Origin: Bordetella genomosp. 4
GTDB taxonomy: Bacteria; Pseudomonadota; Gammaproteobacteria; Burkholderiales; Burkholderiaceae_B
Assembly: GCF_002261185.1 (NCBI RefSeq)
Contig: NZ_NEVQ01000013.1
Span: 1,178,001-1,242,000 of the forward strand
Length of the DNA stretch: 64,000 nt
Direction: 5' to 3'
Every line of letters starts with the position of its first letter. Positions within the stretch are counted from its first letter, which is position 1. A model generated the notes under the pieces. That model had not been told where the DNA came from. It worked only from the letters and a program-made list of their open reading frames with translations, and made no database searches. Position numbers and translations under genes: made by a program. Below, in pieces: positions 36,215 to 45,241 of this stretch.

Positions 36215-37078
36215 GTGCTCGTCGCCGAACTCAAATCTTTTTATGCCGTCGCCCGCTGGGGCACTGTCACCAAGGCCGCCGCGCAACTCGGGATCAGCCA
36301 GCCCACCGTCACTGGCCAGTTGCGCCAACTGGAGTCCCGCTACGGCATCGAGCTGTTTTACCGCCATGGGCGCAGCATGCACCTGTCCGATGCGGGCCAG
36401 CGCCTGATGCCCTTGGCCGAAAAACTGGTTCAGCAGGAAACCGAGATCGATTTTTGGCTGCGCGATGCCAGCGACCTGCGTGAGGGCCACCTGCGCGTCG
36501 GCGCCACGGGGCCGTTTTACATCATGGATACGGTGCAGCGGTACAGCCAGCGGTACCCAGGTATTGATTTGACGCTCACGATCGGCAACTCGCAGGCCAT
36601 GTTGCAGGCCCTGCAGGATTACCGTATCGAGGTTGCCACCTCATCGTATCTGAGCGAAGAAAAACACTTCTATCGCCGGATGATCGCCGCCGACCCGCTG
36701 CGCATCGTGACGCATCGCGAGCATCCCCTTGCCCGCCGCAGCCAGGTCCAGTTATCCGACTTGTCCCACTATGCGCTGCTGCTGCGTGAGCCAGGCTCGA
36801 TGACCCGGAAATTGACAGAGAGCGCGCTGGAGGCCGCGGGCGTCACCGTCGGCCGCGTCCTGGAAATCGGCAGCCGCGAATCGATACGCCAGGCCATTCT
36901 GTGCGATCTGGGTATCAGCCTGATTCCGTCACGCGAGGCCCCGACGCATCCCGACCTGGTCACGCTGGACATTACCGACGCGACCATCGTGATGAACGAA
37001 TACCTCTATTGCCTGCGCGAACGCCAACCCGTGCAATTGATTGCACGGTTCCTGGAAATGGCGCCCACAGCGGGTTGA
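36215..37078 (+). CDS. LysR-family regulator of aminoethylphosphonate use
   Basis: I prefer the GTG at 36215, which begins VLVAELKSFYAVARWGTVTKAAAQLGISQPTVTGQLRQLESRYGIELFYRHGR, a complete LysR helix-turn-helix; 287 residues. The frame stays open to an ATG at 36110, giving an unlikely 35-residue extension. The ligand domain has LREGHLRVGATGPFYIMDTVQRY and ESIRQAILCDLGISLIPSREAP. It is divergent from the AEP transporter operon and belongs to the LysR group linked to phosphonatase clusters, so it is the probable activator. Confidence 0.88.
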   Translation: MLVAELKSFYAVARWGTVTKAAAQLGISQPTVTGQLRQLESRYGIELFYRHGRSMHLSDAGQRLMPLAEKLVQQETEIDFWLRDASDLREGHLRVGATGPFYIMDTVQRYSQRYPGIDLTLTIGNSQAMLQALQDYRIEVATSSYLSEEKHFYRRMIAADPLRIVTHREHPLARRSQVQLSDLSHYALLLREPGSMTRKLTESALEAAGVTVGRVLEIGSRESIRQAILCDLGISLIPSREAPTHPDLVTLDITDATIVMNEYLYCLRERQPVQLIARFLEMAPTAG

Positions 37079-37103
37079 GAAAACCACGCCGTTCCCCAAA
37101 CCG

Positions 37104-37979
37104 TCACACGTCGCGCGCTACGGGGCGGGTTGAATCACTGCACCATTCGCTCCACGAGCCCGGATACAGACGCGACCCGCTCAATCCCGCGACCTCCATG
37201 GCCAGCAGATTGTGGCAAGCCGTAATCCCCGAGCCGCACTGATGCACGATCGTCGCGGGGTCGCGATCGCCCAGCAGCGCCGTGAACTCGGCGCGCAGTT
37301 GCGCCGCGTCCTTGAACCGTCCATCCGCCTGCAGGTTCTCACCATTGGGACGATTCAAGGCTCCCGGAATATGGCCTGCCACGGGGTCCATGGGCTCGAC
37401 TTCGCCTCTATAGCGGTTCGCCGCACGGGCGTCCAGCACGGTAAACGCGGGCGCCGCCAGGTTTGCCAGCACCGCATTGGCATCGACAGTATCGGCCAAC
37501 GGCTGGCCCAACAGCGTAGCGTTTTCGGTCTGCTCGGCATGAGTCGCCACCGTGCCGCCGGGAACTTGAGCGTCCGTCGTCGTGGGCAGGCCCGCCGCCG
37601 TCCATCCCTGCCAGCCGCCATCCAGCACAGCGACACGCTCGTGCCCCAGCCAGCGCAACATCCACCACAAATGGGCAGCAAACATACCGCCACTGGCGTC
37701 ATAGGCGACGACAAAGGTATCCGGCCCCACGCCATGCGCGGTCAGCAACGCGGCCAGCGCCTCGCGCGTAGGCAGAGGATGACGGCCATTTTTGCCCGTG
37801 CGCGGCGCGGCGAGCTCCGTTTCGTGATCCAGATAGTGCGCCCCAGGGATATGCCCCTGTTCATATGCGCGCCGCCCCGCAGCATGATCCATCAGGTCGT
37901 GGCGCACGTCGAATACCCGCAGATCGGAAGAACCCAGGCGAGCAGCAAGCTCGGTCGCGGAAATCAAGGTCGTAGTCAT
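37104..37979 (-). CDS. sseA: 3-mercaptopyruvate/thiosulfate sulfurtransferase
   Basis: From the ATG at 37979 the protein has 291 residues in two rhodanese domains. The N-terminal one contains ATELAARLGSSDLRVFDVRHDL and VVAYDASGGMFAAHLWWMLRWLGH and is inactive. The C-terminal one has HQCGSGITACHNLLAM with the catalytic Cys248. The CGSGxTA loop is the 3-mercaptopyruvate type rather than the thiosulfate type (CRKGVTA). It converges on the LysR gene with only 25 bases between stops. Confidence 0.9.
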   Translation of the reverse strand: MTTTLISATELAARLGSSDLRVFDVRHDLMDHAAGRRAYEQGHIPGAHYLDHETELAAPRTGKNGRHPLPTREALAALLTAHGVGPDTFVVAYDASGGMFAAHLWWMLRWLGHERVAVLDGGWQGWTAAGLPTTTDAQVPGGTVATHAEQTENATLLGQPLADTVDANAVLANLAAPAFTVLDARAANRYRGEVEPMDPVAGHIPGALNRPNGENLQADGRFKDAAQLRAEFTALLGDRDPATIVHQCGSGITACHNLLAMEVAGLSGSRLYPGSWSEWCSDSTRPVARDV

Positions 37980-38028
37980 CCGTTTTCGCTCCGGCAAATC
38001 AAAAAAACGCCACGCCTCCATCCCCCCC

Positions 38029-38883
38029 TCACGAGCCGGCGGGCATGCGCATGGTCCGCCACACTGACAATAGTCCCGCGGCGATAATGAGGGCCATCCC
38101 CGCCCAGGCCAGGCCATCGGGCTGATCGCCCCAGAACCCCATGCCCAGCAAGGCGGCAAAAATGATCGTGGTGTATTGCAAGGCAGCCGTCAACAGCGCC
38201 GAGCCGACGCCAAAGGCCCGCGTCATCGTCAATTGCCCGAACAGACCCGCCACGCCGATGCCGACCAGCGAGGCGTAGCCCTCCCAACCGACCTGCCCCC
38301 AACCCTCGAGCGTCAGGCCGAGGGCGCTGCTCAGGCACACCGCCAGCGAGAAAAACAGGACAGTGCGCCATTCGGGCTCGCCGACGCGGCCAAGCAGGCG
38401 GATCTGCATCATCGCCACGGCAGACGTCGCGCCGGCGCACAAACCGAACAACGCCGCCATCCATTGGTCGGGGTTGATGCTGGGACGCAATATGGAAATG
38501 ACCCCGGCAAATCCCAGGACCACAGCCAGGATCCGTACCGGGTCGCGCTGCGATCCGCCCCATCCCAGCATCCAGCAGGCAATAAACAGCGGCGCGGTGT
38601 AATTCAGGCTGGTCGCCGTCGCCAGAGGCAGATGCGAGATCGCAAAAAAACCCAGCCACATGGACGCCACCCCGGCCACATTGCGCCATACGTGCAGGCG
38701 CCAACTGGTCGGCACAATGGACTGACGTCCGGCACGAGCCCAGATCAACAGCAGAACAACCGACGGGAATCCACGGAAAAGGACGATCTGCGGCAGCGAC
38801 GCGCCATACTCCGTGGCCATTTTCACAAATGACCCCATGAGGGCAAACATGGCCGACGCCACCAACATCCAAAGAGCCTGCAT
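38029..38883 (-). CDS. EamA/DMT-family permease
   Basis: From the ATG at 38883 the protein has 284 residues and ten predicted spans in two EamA repeats ([64 protein letters not shown]). The motif [17 protein letters not shown] is common in S-adenosylmethionine or metabolite exporters of this group, but the substrate is unknown. It lies 49 bases after sseA's start side, on the same strand, and is divergent from htpX. Confidence 0.88.
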   Translation of the reverse strand: MQALWMLVASAMFALMGSFVKMATEYGASLPQIVLFRGFPSVVLLLIWARAGRQSIVPTSWRLHVWRNVAGVASMWLGFFAISHLPLATATSLNYTAPLFIACWMLGWGGSQRDPVRILAVVLGFAGVISILRPSINPDQWMAALFGLCAGATSAVAMMQIRLLGRVGEPEWRTVLFFSLAVCLSSALGLTLEGWGQVGWEGYASLVGIGVAGLFGQLTMTRAFGVGSALLTAALQYTTIIFAALLGMGFWGDQPDGLAWAGMALIIAAGLLSVWRTMRMPAGS

Positions 38884-39029
38884 GGGGGCTACGCGATGAA
38901 AATGAAGAAAAACGGGGGAAAGCGCTACTATACTCCGGGTCCGAAAAATCAACGTTGGCCAGACGGGAACTGCCGCGCTTTTTCCCAGTCAAAAAAGGCC
39001 CTCATCGCTCGCAGAGGAATACCCCAAGC

Positions 39030-39911
39030 ATGAAACGCATTTTTCTGTTTATCATCACCAACTTAGCTGTCATGGTGGTGCTATCGGCTACGCTCCGCAT
39101 TCTGGGCGTGGACCGCATGATCACGGCCCAAGGCCTCAACGTCCAAGCGCTGCTGATTTTTTCGGTGGTGGTGGGCTTTACGGGCGCCATCATCTCGCTG
39201 CTGATGAGCAAGCCCATGGCCAAATGGAGCACGGGCGCTCAGGTGATCGATCCTAATGCCCCCGGGGGCCCCCGCGAGGCGTGGCTGATCGATACGGTGC
39301 ACCAGTTGGCCGACCGCGCCGGTATCGGCCGCCCCGAGGTCGCCATCTACGAGGGTGCACCCAACGCGTTTGCGACGGGCGCCTTTAAAAACGATTCGCT
39401 CGTGGCCGTGTCCACCGGCCTGCTCGACAGCATGACCGAAGAAGAAATCGCCGCCGTCCTCGGTCACGAGGTGGCGCACGTGGCCAACGGCGACATGGTC
39501 ACGCTGACCCTGATCCAGGGCGTGGTCAACACCTTCGTCGTATTCCTGGCGCGCCTGGTCGGCTATTTCATCGACCGCGTGGTGTTCAAGAACGAGCGCG
39601 GCGTCGGCATCGGCTACTACGTCACCGTCATCGTCTGTGAGATCGTCTTCGGCATTCTGGCCTCGATCATCGTGGCCTGGTTCTCGCGCCAACGCGAATA
39701 CCGCGCTGATGCCGGTTCGGCTCAACTGATGGGTTCGCGTGAACCCATGATGCGCGCCCTGGCTCGCCTGGGTGGCATAGAGGCGGGCGAGTTGCCGAAG
39801 AGCTTCGAGGCCTCGGGTATCGCCGGCAAAGGCGGCCTGGCTGCGATTTTTGCCTCGCACCCGCCTATTCAGTCCCGTATCGCTGCCTTGCAGCAAATGC
39901 GCGTCGCCTGA
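39030..39911 (+). CDS. htpX: Membrane zinc protease HtpX
   Basis: The 293-residue protein starts [20 protein letters not shown]. It has two N-terminal spans, the zinc motif GHEVAH (His146, Glu147, His150), two further spans ([35 protein letters not shown]) and the third zinc ligand in [14 protein letters not shown]. HtpX degrades misfolded membrane proteins and is often under CpxR control. It is divergent from the EamA gene and ends in a bidirectional terminator. Confidence 0.97.
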   Translation: MKRIFLFIITNLAVMVVLSATLRILGVDRMITAQGLNVQALLIFSVVVGFTGAIISLLMSKPMAKWSTGAQVIDPNAPGGPREAWLIDTVHQLADRAGIGRPEVAIYEGAPNAFATGAFKNDSLVAVSTGLLDSMTEEEIAAVLGHEVAHVANGDMVTLTLIQGVVNTFVVFLARLVGYFIDRVVFKNERGVGIGYYVTVIVCEIVFGILASIIVAWFSRQREYRADAGSAQLMGSREPMMRALARLGGIEAGELPKSFEASGIAGKGGLAAIFASHPPIQSRIAALQQMRVA

Positions 39912-39954
39912 AACGGCTCGAGAGGGTGATCAGCAACGCTGGCTGACCACCAGC

Positions 39955-39995
39955 AAAAAACCGGCTTGACGATTTTTACGTCAAGCCGGTTTTTT
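39955..39995. terminator. Bidirectional terminator between htpX and quinone oxidoreductase
   Basis: A perfect 17-bp stem (39955-39971 with 39979-39995), with six As on one side and six Ts on the other, separates the two converging genes. This is a typical symmetric terminator. Confidence 0.95.
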
Positions 39996-40073
39996 GTTGA
40001 TGAGACACTGCAAAACCCAACCGCCCTGCGCCACGCTGCAGGCGCTGCGCGAGGGCCTTTTACTGCCCGGCCC

Positions 40074-41063
40074 TTAATCCAAGGTCAGGACGGTTGCCCC
40101 GGTCGTCTTGCGCGAGGCCAAGGCCGTCTGCGCCTCGCCTGCGTCCTCCAAGCGGTAACGCTGGTCGATGCGCACCTTGATCTTTTTCTTCAAGACCAGG
40201 TCGAACATCTCCTTAGCCGCGGCATTCAGTTTCTCGTGCGTGTTGACGTGCAGCCCCAGCGACGGGCGCGTCACATACAAGCAGCCTTTTTGATTCAGCG
40301 TCGCCAGGTTCACGCCCGACACGGGACCCGAGGCATTGCCAAAGCTGACCATCAGCCCGCGTGGCTCTATGCAGTCCAACGAGGTTTCCCAGGTATCCTT
40401 GCCCACGCCGTCGTACACCACCGGGACTTTCTTGCCGTTGGTCAGCTCCAACACGCGCTCGGCCACGTTTTCACGCGAGTAATCGATGGTTTCCCATGCG
40501 CCGTTGGCGCGAGCCAACTCGGCTTTCTCCGGGCTGGAGACCGTACCGATCAGCTTGACGCCCAGCGCCTTGGCCCATTGGCAAGCAATCAAGCCCACGC
40601 CGCCGGCTGCCGCGTGGAACAAGATGGTTTCGTTACCCTGCAGGCGATAGGTCTGGCGGAACAGATACTGTACGGTCAGGCCCTTGAGCATCAGCGCAGC
40701 CGCATCGTCGAACTCGACGCCCTTGGGCAGCTTGACGACCTGCGCCGCCGGCACATTGCGCGCTTGGGCATAGGCACCGATCGGGCTCTGGCCATAGGCC
40801 ACACGATCGCCGATTTTCAGGTGCTTGACGTCCGCGCCCACCGCCTCGACCACGCCCGCTGCCTCAAAACCCAGACCATGTGGCAAGGGATGCGGATACA
40901 AGCCCGTGCGGTAATAGATATCGATGAAATTCAATCCAACCGCATGCTGGCGGATCGTGATCTCGTTGGCTGCGGGCGGCGGGACCTCGACGTCCACGAG
41001 TTTCAGGACTTCGGGTCCGCCATGCTGCTCAATACGGATTGCCTTGACGACATTGCTGGTCAT
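40074..41063 (-). CDS. qor: NADPH:quinone oxidoreductase (zinc-independent)
   Basis: The 329-residue medium-chain reductase begins VVKAIRIEQHGGPEVLKLVDVEVP. It has GLNFIDIYYRTGLYPHPLPHGLGFEAAGVVEAVG, and the nucleotide loop HAAAGGVGLIACQWAKALGVKLIGTVSS. The cysteine zinc ligands of alcohol dehydrogenases are missing, as expected for QOR/zeta-crystallin. It reduces quinones with NADPH. It lies 54 bases before the EamA gene on the same strand. Confidence 0.95.
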   Translation of the reverse strand: MTSNVVKAIRIEQHGGPEVLKLVDVEVPPPAANEITIRQHAVGLNFIDIYYRTGLYPHPLPHGLGFEAAGVVEAVGADVKHLKIGDRVAYGQSPIGAYAQARNVPAAQVVKLPKGVEFDDAAALMLKGLTVQYLFRQTYRLQGNETILFHAAAGGVGLIACQWAKALGVKLIGTVSSPEKAELARANGAWETIDYSRENVAERVLELTNGKKVPVVYDGVGKDTWETSLDCIEPRGLMVSFGNASGPVSGVNLATLNQKGCLYVTRPSLGLHVNTHEKLNAAAKEMFDLVLKKKIKVRIDQRYRLEDAGEAQTALASRKTTGATVLTLD

Positions 41064-41117
41064 ACCAGCCTCCTATGTTGTGATGAATATCCAAACTGCC
41101 TGCGGCGACATACCGCG

Positions 41118-42068
41118 TCATTGCTTTGGCTCTGGACGGCGGCCGCCCATGAGTACCAATATCCCACATAACACCAGCGCGGTTCCCCCTAGCTGCCACA
41201 GCGTAATGGGCTCGTCCAGCAGCCATGCAGCCAGAAACAAGACCGACACCGGTCCCACCATACCCAACAACGACGCGGTCGGCGCGCCAATCAGCGCGAC
41301 CGCCCACATCAACATGAACACCGGCATCACCGTGTTGAATGTGGCGTGTACAAAAGAGTAGACATATACGCCCAAAGGCTGGATCAACATGGATGGCGGG
41401 TGAACGACAAAGAACTGCACGATACAGGCGATGCACGATACCGTCATGGCATAAGCCACCAGCCGCGTTGCGCCCACACGCTTGACGAGCTCGCCCGAGC
41501 AAATCAGGTACACAGCATAGCTGAGCGCCGAGCCAAAAATAAACAAAGCCCCAAGCGCCACATGGGAACCGGTCCCATGCGCCAGATCCTGCGCGAACAC
41601 CAGGATCACGCCCAGATACGAAACCACCATGGCCACCCATTGGCGCGGCGAAACCGGGCGCTTGAGCCACCACGCAGACAACAGCACCACCAGCGTAGGA
41701 GACAAGAACAGGATCAAACGCTCCAGGCTTGCCGTCACATACTGCAGGCCCAGGAAATCCAGAAAGCTGGACAGGTAATACCCCAGCAGTCCCAGCAAAC
41801 ACAGCACGACCCGCTCTCGTCCTGTCAAGACGGGCAGCTCACCCTGAGCAGCCCGGTGGGACTCGCGCCACGCCACTGCGGCAAAAAACGGCAAGGAAAA
41901 CAGCATGCGAAAAGCAATCAAAGTGACCGCGTCGATGCCGTAGCGATAGGTGAATTTCACTACGATGGCCTTGGCGGCAAAAAGCACGGCCCCCACGGTC
42001 GCCAGGAAAAAACCAAGGACACGGGGCGAAACAATCGTGGTGAAGCGCAATTGAGAAGGAAGATTCAT
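41118..42068 (-). CDS. EamA/DMT-family permease
   Basis: From the ATG at 42068 the protein has 316 residues and ten spans in two repeats (GFFLATVGAVLFAAKAIVVKFTYRYGIDAVTLIAFRMLFSLPFF; GALFIFGSALSYAVYLICSGELVKRVG). The second repeat ends GTALVLCGILVLMGGRRPEPKQ. Substrate unknown. It diverges from a second EamA gene at 42224, with 155 bases between. Confidence 0.88.
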   Translation of the reverse strand: MNLPSQLRFTTIVSPRVLGFFLATVGAVLFAAKAIVVKFTYRYGIDAVTLIAFRMLFSLPFFAAVAWRESHRAAQGELPVLTGRERVVLCLLGLLGYYLSSFLDFLGLQYVTASLERLILFLSPTLVVLLSAWWLKRPVSPRQWVAMVVSYLGVILVFAQDLAHGTGSHVALGALFIFGSALSYAVYLICSGELVKRVGATRLVAYAMTVSCIACIVQFFVVHPPSMLIQPLGVYVYSFVHATFNTVMPVFMLMWAVALIGAPTASLLGMVGPVSVLFLAAWLLDEPITLWQLGGTALVLCGILVLMGGRRPEPKQ

Positions 42069-42223
42069 CAGGGGCTTTAAGAAACCACAGCATTCGGGCG
42101 AAGACGAAAGAGATCCCGCACGGCGCCTGCAGCAAAACGGCCGAGGCCACACCGCTATAATCGTCGGATCCTGGGAACGGCGACAACCAAGCCAATCCGG
42201 TCCCCGCTCCTCACGACTCACGC

Positions 42224-43081
42224 ATGACCCGTCAACGCGCCCTAGTTTATATCCACATTGCCGCTGTGCTGTTCGGCCTGACAGGCGTTTTCGGCGAACT
42301 CATCCAGGCCAGCGCCGCCCTCATTACGCTGGGCCGTGCCCTGTTCGCGGTGGTCGCTTTGCTTGGTTTTTCGCGGTTGCAACGCAGGCCGCTGTTCACG
42401 TCGCTGACTCCCGCGCAATTATTCATGTTGATCGTCGCCGGCTGCCTGCTGGCTGCCCATTGGGTGACGTTCTTCATCTCGGTCAAGGTCGGCGGCATCG
42501 CCGTCGCCACGCTGGGTTTTGCCAGTTTTCCGGCTTTCATCACCCTGTTCGAAGGTCTGCTGTTTCGTGAAAAAGTCCGCTTGGCGGAATGGCTGGTACT
42601 CGGACTGGTCACCCTCGGGCTGGTCCTGGTGACGCCGTCGTTCGATTTCGCTGATCAGGGCACAGTGGGCTTGGCCTGGGGCATTCTGTCCGGTCTGTCG
42701 TTCGCGCTATTGGCGCTGAGCAACCGGCGCTCCACCGTCGGGCTGGATGCCATGCAGGTCGCCTGCGGCCAGAACATCGTCGTGGTGCTCGCCATGTTGC
42801 CCTTTGCCGCCAGCCAGTTGCCGCAGCTCGCCGGCATAGACCTGTTCTGGATCGTCTTGCTGGGCGTTTTCTGCACGGGCCTGTCGCACTATTTGTTCGT
42901 GTCCAGCCTGACAAAGCTCAATGCACGTACCGCGGGCCTCGTGATTGCCCTCGAGCCCGTATACGCCATCGCGTTCGCCTGGGTGTTGTTCTCGCAGGAG
43001 CCTAGCCTGCGCATGATGGCGGGGGCCGTGCTGATCGTGGCGGCGATTGTGTGGTCGGGGCTGCGCAAGGCGGCGCATTAA
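42224..43081 (+). CDS. EamA/DMT-family permease
   Basis: The 285-residue protein has ten spans. It starts ALVYIHIAAVLFGLTGVFGELIQASAALITLGRALFAVVALLGF, and its second repeat starts GLAWGILSGLSFALLALSNRRSTVGLDAM. LNARTAGLVIALEPVYAIAFAWVLFSQEP is the conserved end motif. Substrate unknown. Three EamA genes lie within 5 kb but are not close copies of each other. Confidence 0.88.
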   Translation: MTRQRALVYIHIAAVLFGLTGVFGELIQASAALITLGRALFAVVALLGFSRLQRRPLFTSLTPAQLFMLIVAGCLLAAHWVTFFISVKVGGIAVATLGFASFPAFITLFEGLLFREKVRLAEWLVLGLVTLGLVLVTPSFDFADQGTVGLAWGILSGLSFALLALSNRRSTVGLDAMQVACGQNIVVVLAMLPFAASQLPQLAGIDLFWIVLLGVFCTGLSHYLFVSSLTKLNARTAGLVIALEPVYAIAFAWVLFSQEPSLRMMAGAVLIVAAIVWSGLRKAAH

Positions 43082-43122
43082 ACACACATGAGTCTGGATT
43101 TGGCTGTTCGATAATTCCTGCG

Positions 43123-43150
43123 TTGACAATTATTGCCTAGGCAATAAAAT
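43123..43150 (+). promoter_or_regulatory. MarR promoter with overlapping 18-bp operator
   Basis: A -35 box TTGACA (43123-43128) is followed after 16 bases by TAAAAT (43145-43150). The perfect palindrome TTATTGCCTAGGCAATAA (43130-43147) fills the spacer and reaches into the -10 box. A bound dimer would block RNA polymerase. The same core TTGCCTAGGCAA occurs in front of the efflux operon at 43731. Confidence 0.88.
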
Positions 43151-43157
43151 ACGCTCC

Positions 43158-43661
43158 ATGAACGCCCCCCGCTCCGCTCCCGACGACGGCACGCCAGCGC
43201 ACTACCGCGCTACGTCCCGCTGTACCTCCGACGACAATGTCGGTTTCATGATCAAGCAGGTCTATCATTCGCTGACCCGCCTGCTGGACATGGAAACCGC
43301 TCCGTTGGGGCTGACAGCCATCCAATGGCGACCCATCGCCTTGATTGCGCGCGGCACCGCCGACACGCCGGCCGAGCTGGCACGCTTGAACGGAGTCGAT
43401 ACCGGCGCGATGACCCGTACCCTCGACCGCCTCGAGAGCAAGGGCCTGCTGCGCCGGATTCGCAGTCACGAGGATCGCCGCGTGGTCAAAATCGAGCTCA
43501 CCGAATTGGGCCACGAAAAGGCCAAAGCCATTCCTTCCTGTATCGCTCGCGTGTTGAATCATCACCTACGAGGCTTTTCCAACGAGGAGCACTCGCAATT
43601 GCGCCATTTGCTCGGCCGAATGCTGGCCAACGGCTCGGACGGCAAATCCCCCGAGCCCTGA
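43158..43661 (+). CDS. MarR-family repressor of the efflux operon
   Basis: The 167-residue protein has a MarR winged helix: LTAIQWRPIALIARGTADTPAELARLNGVDTGAMTRTLDRLESKGLLRRIRSHEDRRVVKIELTELGHEKA. The N-terminal 30 residues are disordered. It is close to EmrR-type regulators, which bind drugs and release the promoter. Its own promoter carries a perfect palindrome with the same 12-bp core as the one before the efflux genes, indicating control of both. Confidence 0.93.
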   Translation: MNAPRSAPDDGTPAHYRATSRCTSDDNVGFMIKQVYHSLTRLLDMETAPLGLTAIQWRPIALIARGTADTPAELARLNGVDTGAMTRTLDRLESKGLLRRIRSHEDRRVVKIELTELGHEKAKAIPSCIARVLNHHLRGFSNEEHSQLRHLLGRMLANGSDGKSPEP

Positions 43662-43730
43662 CTTCACGCAGCACGAAACCCTGGATCAAAATGGGGATAT
43701 TCCCCTCGGCAGGGCTTTTTTACGCCATAA

Positions 43731-43748
43731 TATTTGCCTAGGCAAATA
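43731..43748 (+). promoter_or_regulatory. 18-bp operator of the efflux operon
   Basis: TATTTGCCTAGGCAAATA is a perfect palindrome with the same core TTGCCTAGGCAA as the MarR promoter operator. A CATAAT box (43726-43731) touches it on the left and could be the -10. The operon starts 55 bases later. Confidence 0.85.
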
Positions 43749-43802
43749 CAGTTTAATCAACAATATTCAGCAAAACGTCAGATTGACTGCTACCGACGAC
43801 TG

Positions 43803-45221
43803 ATGAAACCTCTACTTCCCGTAGCGCTGCTGTTGGTCCTGGCAGGCTGCGCATCTATGGACCCGACGACCGAGCCCGTGGCGCCGCTCGAGGCCACACA
43901 ACTCGGATTGCAGAACGCATCTGTATCCTGGCCCGACACGCAGTGGTGGCGCCGCTATGGCGACGCGCAACTGGATGCGCTGGTTGACGAGGCCTTGGCC
44001 AACAGCCCGTCCATGACATCGGCTCAGGCGCGTCTGGCCCAGGCGAATGCAGCCGTGCGCGGCGCACGCGCGCCGTTGATGCCTCGTGTAGACGCCAACT
44101 ATTCGCTCAGCCGCGAGCATCTGCCCGAAAAATACATTTACCAACCGCCCATGGCGGGGTCTGTGGTTTCGGATAATCGTCTTGCACTGGACTTCAGCTA
44201 CGAGCTGGATTTCTGGGGCAAGAATCGCGCGCGGCTCAATGCCGCGATTTCGCAGCGTGCCGCCGCCGAGGCCGACACCCAGGCAGCGCGCAACGTGCTG
44301 GCTCGCGCCATGGTACGCAGCTATTTGAATCTGCAAAATGCGTTTGCGCAGCGGCAAGTCCTGCAACGTATCGTGCAGCAACGCATCGATGTGCTGCAAC
44401 TGACGCGTGATCGCCAACGCGCGGGCCTGGACACGCAAGTCGAAGTCAAGCAGGCCGAATCGTCGGTCGCCGCGGCCAAGGTAGACCTGACGCAGACAGA
44501 AACCAATCTGGCCCAGTTGCGCAACCAGGTCGCCGCGCTGGCAGGCGCGGGGCCGGTACGCGGCCAGTCCTTGCAACCCGTCGCCCTGTCGGCACGTGCG
44601 GGCGTCATACCGGAGAACGTGCCGCTCGAACTGCTGGGCCATCGCCCCGACATCACGGCTGCACGCTGGCGTGCCGAGGCGGCCCAGCGCCAGATCGAGG
44701 CGGCTCGCGCCGAGTTCTACCCCAATATCAACTTGGTGGCCTTTGCCGGATTTCAAGCTATCGGGACCGGCAACCTGCTGGACGCCGCCAGCCGCACCGC
44801 CGGCATCGGCCCTGCCATCACGCTGCCGATTTTCCATGGCGGCGAACTCAATGCCAACCTGGCGGGCCGCAAGGCGGACGCAGACGTAGCGGTATCGGAT
44901 TACAACCAGACCGTGCTGGACGCCGTGCATCAGACCGCCGACGCCATCGATGGCCTGCGCCTGATCGATCGCGAAATCGAACAGCAACACCAGGCCCGCG
45001 AAGCCATCGATGCCGCCTATGAGCTGGCCGTGCAGCGCTACCGCGCAGGCATGGGCAACTATCTTACGGTGCTGGTCGCCCAGACCGGCGTGCTCACCCA
45101 GACCCGGCTGGATACCGACGTGCGCTTTCGCGCCTACCAGTTAGATGCCGATCTGGCCTATGCCCTGGGTGGCGGCTACGCGCCCGCCGCCGACACCCCG
45201 GCTGACTCCTCTTCTCATTGA
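43803..45221 (+). CDS. Outer-membrane efflux lipoprotein (NodT/OprM family)
   Basis: From the ATG at 43803 the protein has 472 residues. The lipoprotein signal is LLPVALLLVLAGCASMD with the lipobox Cys. Two outer-membrane factor repeats follow: SWPDTQWWRRYGDAQLDALVDEAL with DFSYELDFWGKNRARLNAA, and LLGHRPDITAARWRAEAAQRQIEAARAEFYPNINLVAFAGF. It forms the trimeric exit duct for EmrAB. Its stop overlaps a TTG in the next gene's frame, so the operon is tight. Confidence 0.95.
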   Translation: MKPLLPVALLLVLAGCASMDPTTEPVAPLEATQLGLQNASVSWPDTQWWRRYGDAQLDALVDEALANSPSMTSAQARLAQANAAVRGARAPLMPRVDANYSLSREHLPEKYIYQPPMAGSVVSDNRLALDFSYELDFWGKNRARLNAAISQRAAAEADTQAARNVLARAMVRSYLNLQNAFAQRQVLQRIVQQRIDVLQLTRDRQRAGLDTQVEVKQAESSVAAAKVDLTQTETNLAQLRNQVAALAGAGPVRGQSLQPVALSARAGVIPENVPLELLGHRPDITAARWRAEAAQRQIEAARAEFYPNINLVAFAGFQAIGTGNLLDAASRTAGIGPAITLPIFHGGELNANLAGRKADADVAVSDYNQTVLDAVHQTADAIDGLRLIDREIEQQHQAREAIDAAYELAVQRYRAGMGNYLTVLVAQTGVLTQTRLDTDVRFRAYQLDADLAYALGGGYAPAADTPADSSSH

Positions 45222-45241
45222 CCGACCCGGACCCCGACGTC

